Positions 13,547-21,237 of a DNA stretch of 23,903 nt are shown piece after piece. The notes under the pieces are model-generated. The model made no database searches. It worked only from the letters and a program-made list of their open reading frames with translations, and had not been told where the DNA came from. The stretch covers positions 1 to 23,903 of IMG/VR virus record IMGVR_UViG_3300035660_000081; one strand, given 5' to 3'. A program made the translations under genes and the position numbers. The stretch comes from a virus. Position 1 is the stretch's first letter, and each line of letters begins with the position of its first letter.

Positions 13547-13819
13547 ATGAGTATTAGTATAGATAACCAAAATATAAGAGGTAAACGAAATAGGATGTTG
13601 GAACTAGCCGGCATGCTTAAAGAAAGTAGGAGTGGCAATAAAGCTAAGTTGGAACGGATCATGGCTAGGTTCGGGATACAAGAAGGTTTAAGGTCTATAG
13701 TAGTAAAGAACTATATGAACCAGATGATAGTGGCCGGGCTAGTAAAAGTATCTGAAGGTAAGTCCCGGTGGAAGTATAGCTCAGAAGCTGAGTGGGAATT
13801 GTTCAAAGTAGCTATATAA
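13547..13819 (+). CDS. Small winged-helix-like DNA-binding candidate (90 aa)
   Basis: First gene of the replication block. The Arg/Lys-rich N-terminal half (KRNRMLELAGMLKESRSGNK) leads into helices and then VVKNYMNQMIVAGLVKVSEGKSRWKYS. The last part has the layout of a recognition helix followed by a two-stranded wing. No specific family is recognised. Its place between a TATA-rich gap and the replication genes fits an early regulator, which is inference. Confidence 0.5.
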   Translation: MSISIDNQNIRGKRNRMLELAGMLKESRSGNKAKLERIMARFGIQEGLRSIVVKNYMNQMIVAGLVKVSEGKSRWKYSSEAEWELFKVAI

Positions 13820-13848
13820 CATAAATAGTTACCCATGGTGGTGATAAA

Positions 13849-15039
13849 TTGGTTAGGAAAAATAAGGTTAGTGTGAAATTCTCAAAGACTGAAGAGGAAG
13901 CTGTAAGTAAAACAGCTAAACCGATTCATGGTCTCTATAAGGATATACCGGAAGCTGAACAACTGAGGCTACGCAATATAGCCAAGGCTAATAGTGTACC
14001 TATGGATAAGGTAATAGCCCAATTCACTGAGGAATCAGAGACTCTAAAGAAGCAAGGTATAACCATTAACTTAGAGCGACTAGCTGTCAATGCTGTAATG
14101 AATATCTATCGAAAACAGAAAGTTAGACAGATGGCCCCAAGGAAGAAAGCTGAAACAAGTGTTATCTATGGTTTCATAAGTGGAGATAAAGGTATATGGG
14201 ATAAAGTAGAAACAGTCCGTAAGCAAGTAAAGAAATTCATAGCTAAGAATGGCATACAAGCAGCGATAGAAGCACAGATGATTGACGGTGATAACAACAT
14301 ACTAGACCAGAGACAAAAAATCTATGGTAAGGATAACCCCAAATACCTACAGATTCTAGACCCTAAGCTCAAGGTGCTAGAACGAACCTTATATGGATTC
14401 TTTAGACATAATGGAGAAGAAACTTATAGGTACGGTTCAATACAAACAAGTGATAATAGGCTAGCTAGAGGGTGGGATAAGGTTAAGTTCTTCGTACCAT
14501 GCCAAGTAACCGCTATAATCAAGGAAGAGGTAGATGATGACATTAAGCTTGCTTCGTCTAGTGCTGAGGAAACTCTAAGTATATTCAAGGCTGTCAAGGA
14601 AGATGTAGATATTAAGAAGGTCATAGATGATACATTAGAAGGTAAATGGACTGGTATTGGTAAAGTAGAGGAACACCACGAGAAGTTCAAAGATGCTTGG
14701 GACCGAAAGATATTCATTAAGGGTATAGTAGCTTGGATAGGAACTGATAGACCAACGACTTATGGTATGATAAAGATGGGTCTAATGAATCCGGACAATG
14801 AAGATGAACTAGTGATAGTAGAGATACCAGAGCAGATAGCAATAGATTTTGGTGATCTTAGTGAAGTGTACGTCTTTGGTCAGACTAAGAGATCCAAATA
14901 CTATGATGACAATAAAGAGCTAGTGGATGGCGATGTAGCTATTAGTGCTACCGGGATATTCGTAGTAGTACCAACACCGAGAGAAGGAAGCTCTACAGAC
15001 AACTATGAAGAGAAAGTAGTTGATGGCTGGATGGAATAA
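13849..15039 (+). CDS. Replication-block protein of unknown family, possible OB-fold ssDNA-binding protein (396 aa)
   Basis: The TTG start is chosen for GGTGGTGAT just upstream. Residues 1-100 are charged and helical. From about 103 there are beta-rich segments (VIYGFISGDKGIWD; WDKVKFFVPCQVTAIIKEE; FIKGIVAWIGTDRPTTYGMIKMGL; GDVAISATGIFVVVP) that look like short barrels, and the C-terminus is acidic (NYEEKVVDGWME). An acidic tail plus OB-like barrels next to PolB would suit an RPA/SSB analogue, but no diagnostic motif is visible. It ends in a hairpin followed by T-rich sequence. Confidence 0.4.
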   Translation: MVRKNKVSVKFSKTEEEAVSKTAKPIHGLYKDIPEAEQLRLRNIAKANSVPMDKVIAQFTEESETLKKQGITINLERLAVNAVMNIYRKQKVRQMAPRKKAETSVIYGFISGDKGIWDKVETVRKQVKKFIAKNGIQAAIEAQMIDGDNNILDQRQKIYGKDNPKYLQILDPKLKVLERTLYGFFRHNGEETYRYGSIQTSDNRLARGWDKVKFFVPCQVTAIIKEEVDDDIKLASSSAEETLSIFKAVKEDVDIKKVIDDTLEGKWTGIGKVEEHHEKFKDAWDRKIFIKGIVAWIGTDRPTTYGMIKMGLMNPDNEDELVIVEIPEQIAIDFGDLSEVYVFGQTKRSKYYDDNKELVDGDVAISATGIFVVVPTPREGSSTDNYEEKVVDGWME

Positions 15040-15055
15040 TAACCATCCATTTTAT
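15028..15055 (+). terminator. Hairpin with T-rich tail at the end of the 396-aa gene
   Basis: TGGATGG 15028-15034 pairs perfectly with CCATCCA 15043-15049, with the loop AATAATAA holding the stop codon, followed by TTTTATT. It lies between a long gene and the separately promoted polymerase gene. Archaeal termination mainly needs T-tracts, so the hairpin may instead act on the RNA 3' end. Confidence 0.45.
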
Positions 15056-15058
15056 TGC

Positions 15059-15154
15059 TATTTCATAAGATTAAAATAGTATATAAGTAATTTAAGGATA
15101 TGAAATAATAATTGTTCAATAATGTTGAACATATATAAATAGGAGTAAACAAGA
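15059..15154 (+). promoter_or_regulatory. Polymerase gene promoter with two inverted repeats
   Basis: TATTTCATA 15059-15067 and TATGAAATA 15099-15107 are a perfect 9-base inverted repeat flanking a TATA-like AGTATATAAG (about 15079-15088). A second palindrome, TGTTCAA 15113-15119 / TTGAACA 15125-15131, lies next to another TATA-like ATATATAAA. AGGAG at 15141-15145 precedes the ATG at 15155. This is the second-longest protein-free gap here after 6597-6756, if a weak 30-codon frame at 21245 is counted as coding. Confidence 0.55.
15113..15131. repeat. Operator-like palindrome upstream of PolB
   Basis: Perfect 7-base inverted repeat TGTTCAA-TAATG-TTGAACA (19 bases overall), abutting a TATA-like element. 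The size fits one dimeric helix-turn-helix repressor site. The small regulators at 13547 or 19718 would be candidate ligands; this is inference. Confidence 0.5.
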
Positions 15155-17683
15155 ATGACTAAGATAGGAATAGTAACTGCTGAAACTCTTATGGTTAAGA
15201 ATGCAGATGGTGTAGAGATACCAACCGTAGTTCTAATTGGTAGGGATGAGAAGGGTAATAAGAAAGCATGGAGAAGTATATTCTATCCGTATCTTTACGT
15301 TACTGAAGAAGATTATAAAATGATTAAAGAGCAAGATGAATACTCTTTAACTAAGTATGTAAGAGAGACTGTAGGTGTTAGGGCTAGGACGCTAACTAAG
15401 AAAGCCTTAACTAAGATATTCCTTAAGGATAGTAAATATGTAACCGGTCTAGTTCACTTTCTAAGGAAATATAATAAGGTTACTACTGGAGAGCCTATGT
15501 ATACTTATGAAGGTGATCTGTCTGCTCCAACGATGCTTCCTATAAGATTCTTAATAGATAAGAAGATTAAGTCCGGTGTAGAGATAGATGATGATGGTAA
15601 GCTTACTCCTATAGATATGAATATTAAGCTTAGAAAGTGGTATATAGATTTTGAAGCTCTATCTAGTAAGCAGTGCGGTTCCGGTCCTAAGAAGGATGAG
15701 TCTATACCAATAGTAAGCTATTATGATAACTATGTAGATACTCTTTATACTCTTTATGTCATTAATCCTAAGTGGAAGACTGAACCGGTGTTCACTAAAG
15801 TGAACGGTAAGCATTGTATATTAAGCTTTAAGTCTGAAGCTTTAGTCTTAGATGCTTTAAGAAGTATGGTAGAGGACTATGACCCGGATCTATTTACTGC
15901 TTGGAACCTAGACCGGTATGATATAATAAAGTGGACCCAAAGAATGACAGCTAATAACCTAGACCCTAAAAGTCTAAGTCCATTCCGTAGTTTTAGTTGG
16001 AAGAGAATACCCTACCGTATTAAGGGTAGAATACTATTTGACTTAATGAAAGCATTTAAGAGGTTTACAGATTCGGAATTAAGGTCTTATGCTCTAGGAG
16101 CGGTTAGTGAAGAGGAAGGACTTAATATAGATAAGATACCACTTAAGAAGTCTATACAGTGGATATGGGATAATGAACCGGGAATATTATTCCAGAGGAA
16201 TGTTAATGATGTTCTTATTCTTAAAGCTCTAGATGATAAGTATGAACTAGTAGAGATGTTTGATGACCTTAGAAAAGAGTTTGGAGCATTGTTTAGTGAG
16301 GTACTACTTAACTATAGGGTATTAGATACAGCCCTAATGAGATTTATAAATAACAAGATAGTCCTTAAGACGTCCTTTAAAGCTCCAAAGAATAGAGAGT
16401 CTTACCTTGGGGCGTTAGTAATAGAACCTAAGCCCGGAGAATATGGTTATATAGCTCAGTTAGACTTTAACCGAGAATATCCTAGTCTAATGAAAGCTTT
16501 TAATATCTCTCCAGATACTTATAGAGAGCCGGGCTTTAAGGGTCAATGCTATACTATAACTTATGGTGATAAGATATTCAAGTTTGCTAAGAGTCCTAAA
16601 GGGCTATTGGTACAATTAATAGACTTTTTCTTTAATAAACGAGATGAGTATGAGAAGTGTTATCAAGAGGCTGTGAAGAGTAAAGATGAAGTCAAGATTA
16701 AGATGTGGTACCGAAAGGTATTTAATATTAAAAAGATGACCAATGCTATCTATGGTGTAATGGACTATCCTTCTTTCCGTCTATATAGACAAGAGTGTTC
16801 GGCTGCTGTTGCTATCTTAGGTAGGATAGGAGTTGAACAGATAGAGCTAATACTTAAAGGATATGGGTATGAACTAATATATGGAGATACAGATAGTAGT
16901 TTTGTTAAACTAAAGAGTAAGGATAAAGAGAATGCTGTCAAAGAAGCTAAGGATATTGCAGATAAGCTTAATGATATGCTATCAGAATACTTTAAGAGGG
17001 CTTATGGTTTACCTTCAGCTCCAAGTGGTTTAGGTGTTAAGAAGGTTTATGATTCATTCCTTTTAATAGCTAAGAAGAACTATGCAGGACGATCCTTTTG
17101 GGATGAGAAGAAAGGATACAAAGTGGACTATGACATGAAGGGTTTAGAGTCTATCAGATCCGACAGTAGTGATATAGAAAAATATGCTATTGAAACTATA
17201 GTAAAGTTTGTTTTGAATGGTGATAGGAAAGGTGTAGATATTACAAAGTTTGCTGTGTTAGATAGGGTTAAGCATAAAGATTATACTCCATTAGAAGTGG
17301 CTTACCCATTACAACTTAGAGGGAAATTAACTGACTACCCCAAGATAGATAAGAATGGTAGAAAGACAATGCCATCACATGTTAAGGCTAGTATATACTC
17401 TAATATGTTTCTTAATACAGACTTTGATATTGGAGACAAGCCTAGACGGTTACCGATAGTCTTAGATAAAAAGAAGAGGATAGTAAAAGGACAAAAGAGT
17501 CTATTTGATGAAGAGATATTCCCTACAGAGTTTAAGTGGAAAGGTTCTAAGTGTTATCTTAATGGTATAGGTATTACAGAAGATTTGGATATACCTAAGT
17601 GGTTCATGGATAGAATCTCATGGGGGCATATCTATAAAAGATTACAGAAAAAAATTGATAAAATTATAAGGTTGATAAAATGA
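15155..17683 (+). CDS. polB: Family B DNA polymerase with 3'-5' exonuclease
   Basis: Replicative polymerase of 842 aa. Exonuclease motifs: Exo I YIDFEA (D165, E167), Exo II FTAWNLDRYD (248-256), Exo III RNVNDV with D352. The tyrosine normally four residues before that aspartate is Arg348 here. Polymerase motifs: A QLDFNREYPSLM (D437), B KKMTNAIYG (526-534), C YGDTDSSF (D578, D580), then KKNYAGR. All polymerase carboxylates are present. The N-terminal domain, about 1-160, is a typical archaeal PolB start. It has its own promoter region and RBS AGGAG. No primase, clamp or helicase is seen nearby in the window. Confidence 0.95.
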   Translation: MTKIGIVTAETLMVKNADGVEIPTVVLIGRDEKGNKKAWRSIFYPYLYVTEEDYKMIKEQDEYSLTKYVRETVGVRARTLTKKALTKIFLKDSKYVTGLVHFLRKYNKVTTGEPMYTYEGDLSAPTMLPIRFLIDKKIKSGVEIDDDGKLTPIDMNIKLRKWYIDFEALSSKQCGSGPKKDESIPIVSYYDNYVDTLYTLYVINPKWKTEPVFTKVNGKHCILSFKSEALVLDALRSMVEDYDPDLFTAWNLDRYDIIKWTQRMTANNLDPKSLSPFRSFSWKRIPYRIKGRILFDLMKAFKRFTDSELRSYALGAVSEEEGLNIDKIPLKKSIQWIWDNEPGILFQRNVNDVLILKALDDKYELVEMFDDLRKEFGALFSEVLLNYRVLDTALMRFINNKIVLKTSFKAPKNRESYLGALVIEPKPGEYGYIAQLDFNREYPSLMKAFNISPDTYREPGFKGQCYTITYGDKIFKFAKSPKGLLVQLIDFFFNKRDEYEKCYQEAVKSKDEVKIKMWYRKVFNIKKMTNAIYGVMDYPSFRLYRQECSAAVAILGRIGVEQIELILKGYGYELIYGDTDSSFVKLKSKDKENAVKEAKDIADKLNDMLSEYFKRAYGLPSAPSGLGVKKVYDSFLLIAKKNYAGRSFWDEKKGYKVDYDMKGLESIRSDSSDIEKYAIETIVKFVLNGDRKGVDITKFAVLDRVKHKDYTPLEVAYPLQLRGKLTDYPKIDKNGRKTMPSHVKASIYSNMFLNTDFDIGDKPRRLPIVLDKKKRIVKGQKSLFDEEIFPTEFKWKGSKCYLNGIGITEDLDIPKWFMDRISWGHIYKRLQKKIDKIIRLIK

Positions 17684-17982
17684 ACTATATTAGCTTAGGT
17701 AATGGACTACTTTCTACTGGAATTAGGGTATATAAAAGGGTTAGAGTAAATCATCGTCAAGTATATAAGCTAGTTTCTTGGATTGATAAACGTTGTAAAT
17801 GTGGTAAATTTGTTAGAAAGAATAGTAGTTCTAATATTTGTAAACATTGCTCATTAATAAAAAGAACCATTAGATTAAAAAAATATTCTAAGAAATATTT
17901 TAAAGAGAAGTATAAAGATAAAAATTTTAGATTAAAAAGAAAAATACAGTGGAGAAGGTGGTATAATGAAAATACCAAATAA
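17680..17982 (+). CDS. Zn-ribbon protein, paralogue family A (100 aa)
   Basis: ATGA overlap with PolB. The YKLVSWIDKRCKCGKFV block followed by ICKHC matches the proteins at 9665 and 18367. The C-terminal 50 residues are extremely basic and aromatic (KKYSKKYFKEKYKDKNFRLK) and resemble the helical arm in front of the HNH domain of the protein at 19327. It may be a truncated HNH-associated DNA-binding arm. The coding sequence is visibly more A/T-rich than PolB. Confidence 0.6.
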   Translation: MNYISLGNGLLSTGIRVYKRVRVNHRQVYKLVSWIDKRCKCGKFVRKNSSSNICKHCSLIKRTIRLKKYSKKYFKEKYKDKNFRLKRKIQWRRWYNENTK

Positions 17983-18367
17983 GAACCTTATTGCTTACTT
18001 AAGTTATCCTTTTAGTAAAAACCCTAAAGGATTGACTGAAGAGGTTTGTGTCTATGCTAAGAAGATTATGGAGAAGTTCCCTAATATGTTTATTATAGTA
18101 CCGCATACCGCTGTAGATATTACTATGTTTGGACCGCCTAGAGAGAAAATTACTGACTATGAATTGAGGGATCATAGTCTAGCGCCGCAGTTAGAGTTTA
18201 CTATATTAAGTAAGATAGATGTCTTTATTCAAGGCGTACCAGATAACCCAACGGTTAGTGCTGGTTGCATCTGGGAACATGCGTTTTGTTTATGGTTAAA
18301 CACTTGGAGAAAAAGAAAAATAATAATAGTAACACTCAAGGAAATACTAAAAGGAATTGAAGATTAA
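17966..18367 (+). CDS. Nucleoside 2-deoxyribosyltransferase-like protein
   Basis: Layout of the NDT/DUF4406-type Rossmann-like fold: an N-terminal strand IAYLSYPFS (9-17), a helix, IIVPHTAVDITMFG in the middle, and the C-terminal signature SKIDVFIQGVPDNPTVSAGCIWEHAF (82-107), with E104 as candidate catalytic Glu in the S-x-G-x3-E-x-A arrangement. Family members exchange or hydrolyse the base of deoxynucleosides or their monophosphates. At 133 aa it is slightly short. Viral members are often found with nucleotide-modification genes. It overlaps its neighbour upstream by 17 bp. Confidence 0.65.
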   Translation: MKIPNKNLIAYLSYPFSKNPKGLTEEVCVYAKKIMEKFPNMFIIVPHTAVDITMFGPPREKITDYELRDHSLAPQLEFTILSKIDVFIQGVPDNPTVSAGCIWEHAFCLWLNTWRKRKIIIVTLKEILKGIED

Positions 18368-18570
18368 TGAACCATACAAATTTGAGAAGATATAATCTTA
18401 AAGGAGAATTAGTTAGTTGGAGACAGAAGAAATGTAAATGTGGAAGATTCTTAGGTATGAAACAGAAAGAATATTGTTCTAAATGTAAGAATGGGGCTTA
18501 TAATTCATATTATAAATTAAAGGGTAGAGTTCGTCATAATAGTAGTTTAAAGGTAGGAGATTATGTTTAA
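18367..18570 (+). CDS. Zn-ribbon protein, paralogue family A (67 aa)
   Basis: The TAATG overlap places the start. G-E-L-V-S-W-R-Q-K-KC-K-CGRFL then YCSKC reproduces the family pattern of the genes at 9665 and 17680; it is the closest to a consensus of the three. Basic C-terminus. No HNH residues follow. Confidence 0.62.
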   Translation: MNHTNLRRYNLKGELVSWRQKKCKCGRFLGMKQKEYCSKCKNGAYNSYYKLKGRVRHNSSLKVGDYV

Positions 18571-18916
18571 AATGAATACAGAAGAGATGGCTGAGAAACT
18601 TAGAGGGTTTATAGAACCATTAATTCGGTTGTTTATAGATAGGAACAAAGCCTATTCTGGTGAAGAGTATTGGGCATCTAATTTTGTTAGGAATGCTAAG
18701 TTAATAGAGGATTTAGACTTAAAGCAAATAATAGATAAGCCCTATGGGGTAAGTATAGACTATGTTGTTAAAAAGATTGAGCGGTTAGTTAATGAGCTTA
18801 AGCTCTATAAGAATGATGGAAGAATACCTACGCATGCTTCAGACTCTATTAGGGATAGTATAGTCTATCTCTTTATAACATATATGCTGTTAAAAGAGGC
18901 TGAGATAATTGAATAG
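18563..18916 (+). CDS. Nmad1/DUF1599-like all-helical protein
   Basis: A 117-aa helical protein with the pattern seen in DUF1599 (nucleotide modification associated domain 1): IDRNKAYSGEEYWASNF near residue 25 (like K-x2-Y-G), YVVKKIERLVNELKLY near 70, and HASDSIRDSIVYLFITYMLL at the end (like ES-x2-D-x3-Y). This overall arrangement also resembles MazG-type nucleotide pyrophosphatases, whose acidic E-x2-E/E-x2-D ligands are only partly matched. It was named by others for its association with base-modification loci in phages. Here it fits the dCMP-hydroxymethylase hypothesis but is not proof. Confidence 0.55.
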   Translation: MFKMNTEEMAEKLRGFIEPLIRLFIDRNKAYSGEEYWASNFVRNAKLIEDLDLKQIIDKPYGVSIDYVVKKIERLVNELKLYKNDGRIPTHASDSIRDSIVYLFITYMLLKEAEIIE

Positions 18917-19061
18917 AAGAAAGATAATAGAACTTCTTAAAGGATTAGAAAAAGAAATATGTAACCCTAGAACTTGTCCGGCTATGAAGTATGAGGACTG
19001 TGTGATATGCAATATTCATAAGATAGTAAATGATATACTGAATGAGTTGAATGGTTCTTAA
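18909..19061 (+). CDS. Cys-containing small protein (50 aa)
   Basis: A TTG start overlaps the previous stop and the TAA overlaps the next ATG, so the frame exactly fills the gap. The product has an N-terminal helix, then CNPRTCPAMKYEDCVIC (C18, C23, C31, C34), which could bind one metal, and a C-terminal helix. No family recognised. Confidence 0.5.
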   Translation: MNRRKIIELLKGLEKEICNPRTCPAMKYEDCVICNIHKIVNDILNELNGS

Positions 19062-19327
19062 TGCCATATATTCTTAAGGAGCATAGAGAGAAGTTTAAAG
19101 ATATAATAAATCTCTTAGTAGCTACTCTTAATGAGGACCATGAGAACTTAGCCGGAAATCTTAATTATGTTATTAGTACACTCCTTAAGAGGCTGTCTAA
19201 GGAACTTAGATATAAAAAGGCTAATGAGCTTATGGGTGTAATAGAATGCGTGAAGCAAGAATATTATAGAAAAATAGTAGGTCCATATGAGGATGAAGCT
19301 ATAAAACGTAATGGGGATATTGAGTAA
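19061..19327 (+). CDS. Conserved phage protein, DUF6899-like (88 aa)
   Basis: The order MPYI-x3-HRE, then AGNLNYVISTLLKRL, then MGVIECVKQEYYRKIVGPYEDE and a final NGDIE matches a small family common in bacterial and archaeal tailed viruses, which I recall as DUF6899. It is all-helical and of unknown function; length and ends agree with the family. ATG start by TAATG overlap, stop coupled to the HNH gene. Confidence 0.65.
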   Translation: MPYILKEHREKFKDIINLLVATLNEDHENLAGNLNYVISTLLKRLSKELRYKKANELMGVIECVKQEYYRKIVGPYEDEAIKRNGDIE

Positions 19328-19749
19328 TGGTTAGTCAAGAACAAAAAAAGAGTTACTATCAAAAACATAAAGATGAGAGAAGGAAATACCGTCAAATACA
19401 TAAAAAACAACTTAATGAATATTATAGAAAATACTGTAAAGAGCATAAAGAGAAAAAGGCTGAATATAGAAAGAAGAACTATCAAAAACTTAAATTAAAG
19501 GTTTTTGAGAAACTTGGTAATAAATGTTTTAATCCCTATAATTTATTCCATCCAGATTGGTGTAATGATTCTAGATGTTTACAGATAGATCATGTTAATG
19601 GTGGTGGGGTTGAAGAGCATAAAAGGGTTAATGTTTATAAATTTTTAAAGAGGGTCTTAGTTGATACTAATGGGAATTATCAATTACTTTGTGCTAACTG
19701 CAATTGGATAAAACGATATGAAAAGGGGGAAACTAATTATAAGAGATAA
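19327..19749 (+). CDS. HNH endonuclease (140 aa)
   Basis: Residues 5-60 are a highly basic, Tyr-rich helical arm. The HNH core follows: CFNPYNLFHPDWC, CLQIDHVNGGG (catalytic D-H), then NYQLLCANCNWIKR. All zinc cysteines and the DH pair are present, so it looks active. Free-standing HNH genes of this form behave as mobile homing endonucleases in phages, and it lies in the accessory region rather than next to packaging genes. The 3' end overlaps the next gene by 32 bp. Confidence 0.82.
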   Translation: MVSQEQKKSYYQKHKDERRKYRQIHKKQLNEYYRKYCKEHKEKKAEYRKKNYQKLKLKVFEKLGNKCFNPYNLFHPDWCNDSRCLQIDHVNGGGVEEHKRVNVYKFLKRVLVDTNGNYQLLCANCNWIKRYEKGETNYKR

Positions 19750-20047
19750 GTTTCTAATAGAGAAATATCTATTGCTTAAGATCATACGAAGATACCCAGA
19801 TTCTACTAGGTATCAGTTAATGTTGCGTATGAATAAATATTCGTATGGTCAGTCTATTACAGCTTTCTATTCTCTATTTAGAGGCTTAGAGGGCAATGAG
19901 TTAGTTAAGTCTATTCCTCAAACCAGTAGTCTAGGAAGATGTAAACTAAAAAAGAAATCATATTTAATTACCATTACCGATAAAGGTATTAAGACCCTAA
20001 CAGAATTAGAGTTTAAAATAAGGTCCGTTTTATTCGTAAGTGTTTAA
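19718..20047 (+). CDS. Winged-helix transcription regulator-like protein (109 aa)
   Basis: Pattern of a winged-helix DNA-binding domain: KYLLLKIIRRYPDSTRYQLM (helix 1-2), a recognition helix near SITAFYSLFRGLEGNELV, and a wing ending SYLITITDKGIKTL, a typical close for PadR/MarR-like proteins. No sensor domain. It is the last gene before a short TATA-bearing gap and the virion genes, so it could control late genes; that is inference. Confidence 0.55.
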   Translation: MKRGKLIIRDKFLIEKYLLLKIIRRYPDSTRYQLMLRMNKYSYGQSITAFYSLFRGLEGNELVKSIPQTSSLGRCKLKKKSYLITITDKGIKTLTELEFKIRSVLFVSV

Positions 20048-20098
20048 TAGTAAGAACGCTTAAATAAGCAAAACTGTAAGTAGATAATAGGGATAATT
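20048..20098 (+). promoter_or_regulatory. Likely promoter of the virion module
   Basis: This 51-base gap holds the palindrome GCTTA-AA-TAAGC (20058-20069), whose core TTAAATAA is TATA-like, and ATAGGGAT some 25 bases downstream, about 7 bases before the protease ATG. The palindrome could also be an operator overlapping the TATA element. Confidence 0.45.
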
Positions 20099-20986
20099 AT
20101 GACAACCTCTATAGATGCTTGTAAAAAGAAACATCAAGAGATATTATGGCCTACCGTAAGGATCCGGGCAGAGAAAGCTTGGGGTTCTGGTACAGTTATC
20201 TATTCTGGTAAGATTGGGGCCGGGCAGTTTGTAACCTATGTAATAACATGCCATCATGTCATAGCTGATAATATTAAGATAGAAAAGAAATTTGATCATA
20301 GAGTTGGTTACGACATAAAGAGAGAAAATAGAGTGCCTGCAGAGGTAGAGTTTTTCTACTATGAAAACTTATCTAAGTGCGGTGGTATAGCTGGATCTTG
20401 TAAAGCTGATATAGTAGCATACGATGAAGACGGTGATATAGCCTTGCTAGAATTAAAGAGGACTGTTGAAGTAGATCCGGTAGCGACTTTATTCCCTCTT
20501 GATAAGGTAAAGGAGATTCATGTGTTTGATGATACGTGGGCTTGTGGTGCAGCTCTAGCACATGAACCAATAACCACTAAGGGAATAATAAACTTTATGA
20601 ATGAAATACTAGATAACGGTATAGAATACTGGATGTCTAGTGCTCAGATTATCTTTGGAAACTCTGGTGGATCTATATTCAGGTATAGCGAAGAGCGGGA
20701 CAAGTATGAGTTTCTAGGTATACCGGCTAGGATAAGTATTAGTATGAATGGCTTCAGTGCAGATCCAATAACGCACATGGGGTTCTTTGTACCTATCACT
20801 AGAATATATAAGTTTCTAGATGATAACTTCTATAGCTTTATACACAACAAGGAAGAAACATATGAGTCTTGTAAGGCTAAGAGGGAAAAGTACGTACTAG
20901 AGAATGAGAAACTATTATTGGCTAAGTTTGGCGGTGCCCCAGAAACAGAAGACCCTAAGAGACGCCCGCCTCAAATACATCCTTAA
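20099..20986 (+). CDS. Trypsin-like serine protease (candidate maturation protease)
   Basis: Catalytic triad of the chymotrypsin fold: H53 in VITCHHVIAD, D113 in DEDGDIALLEL, S189 in IFGNSGGS. GSGTVIYSG at 29-37 is the usual first strand. MGFFVPITRIYKFLD near the end resembles the closing strand and helix of HtrA-type domains. There is no signal peptide and no PDZ domain; the last 40 residues are charged and Pro-rich. It lies two genes before the capsid gene, the place where tailed viruses keep the prohead protease, so capsid or scaffold processing is likely, though usual prohead proteases belong to other folds. Confidence 0.8.
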   Translation: MTTSIDACKKKHQEILWPTVRIRAEKAWGSGTVIYSGKIGAGQFVTYVITCHHVIADNIKIEKKFDHRVGYDIKRENRVPAEVEFFYYENLSKCGGIAGSCKADIVAYDEDGDIALLELKRTVEVDPVATLFPLDKVKEIHVFDDTWACGAALAHEPITTKGIINFMNEILDNGIEYWMSSAQIIFGNSGGSIFRYSEERDKYEFLGIPARISISMNGFSADPITHMGFFVPITRIYKFLDDNFYSFIHNKEETYESCKAKREKYVLENEKLLLAKFGGAPETEDPKRRPPQIHP

Positions 20987-21009
20987 TATAATAGACTAAG
21001 GGTATCTTT

Positions 21010-21237
21010 ATGGGGATTAGAGACGGCAAATGCGACTCTTGTGGGGACGATGTTCCTCTCCTTTTTCCTATAGCAGTATTAGATGAATTGCCTACCGGTG
21101 GAGAAGGAATGGTTCAGAAATGGTATTGTCTAGATTGTAGAGAAGACATGGAAGAGAACTATGAACCGGCCCCAGAGAAGGATGAAGATGAAGATAAGGA
21201 TGAAGAAGAGGAAACTTTCTATTTAATAGGTTTTTAA
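21010..21237 (+). CDS. Zn-ribbon protein with acidic tail (75 aa)
   Basis: CDSCGDD near the start and YCLDCRED about 35 residues later form a zinc ribbon. The C-terminal part is strongly acidic (EKDEDEDKDEEEE), then ends FYLIGF. Located between the protease and the capsid gene. It might be a virion-assembly accessory protein, which is inference from position only. Confidence 0.6.
   Translation: MGIRDGKCDSCGDDVPLLFPIAVLDELPTGGEGMVQKWYCLDCREDMEENYEPAPEKDEDEDKDEEEETFYLIGF

Noticed and set aside
18563-18916. Confident MazG pyrophosphatase call
   Set aside because: The acidic metal-binding set of MazG is only partly matched, so only a resemblance to DUF1599/Nmad1 is claimed.
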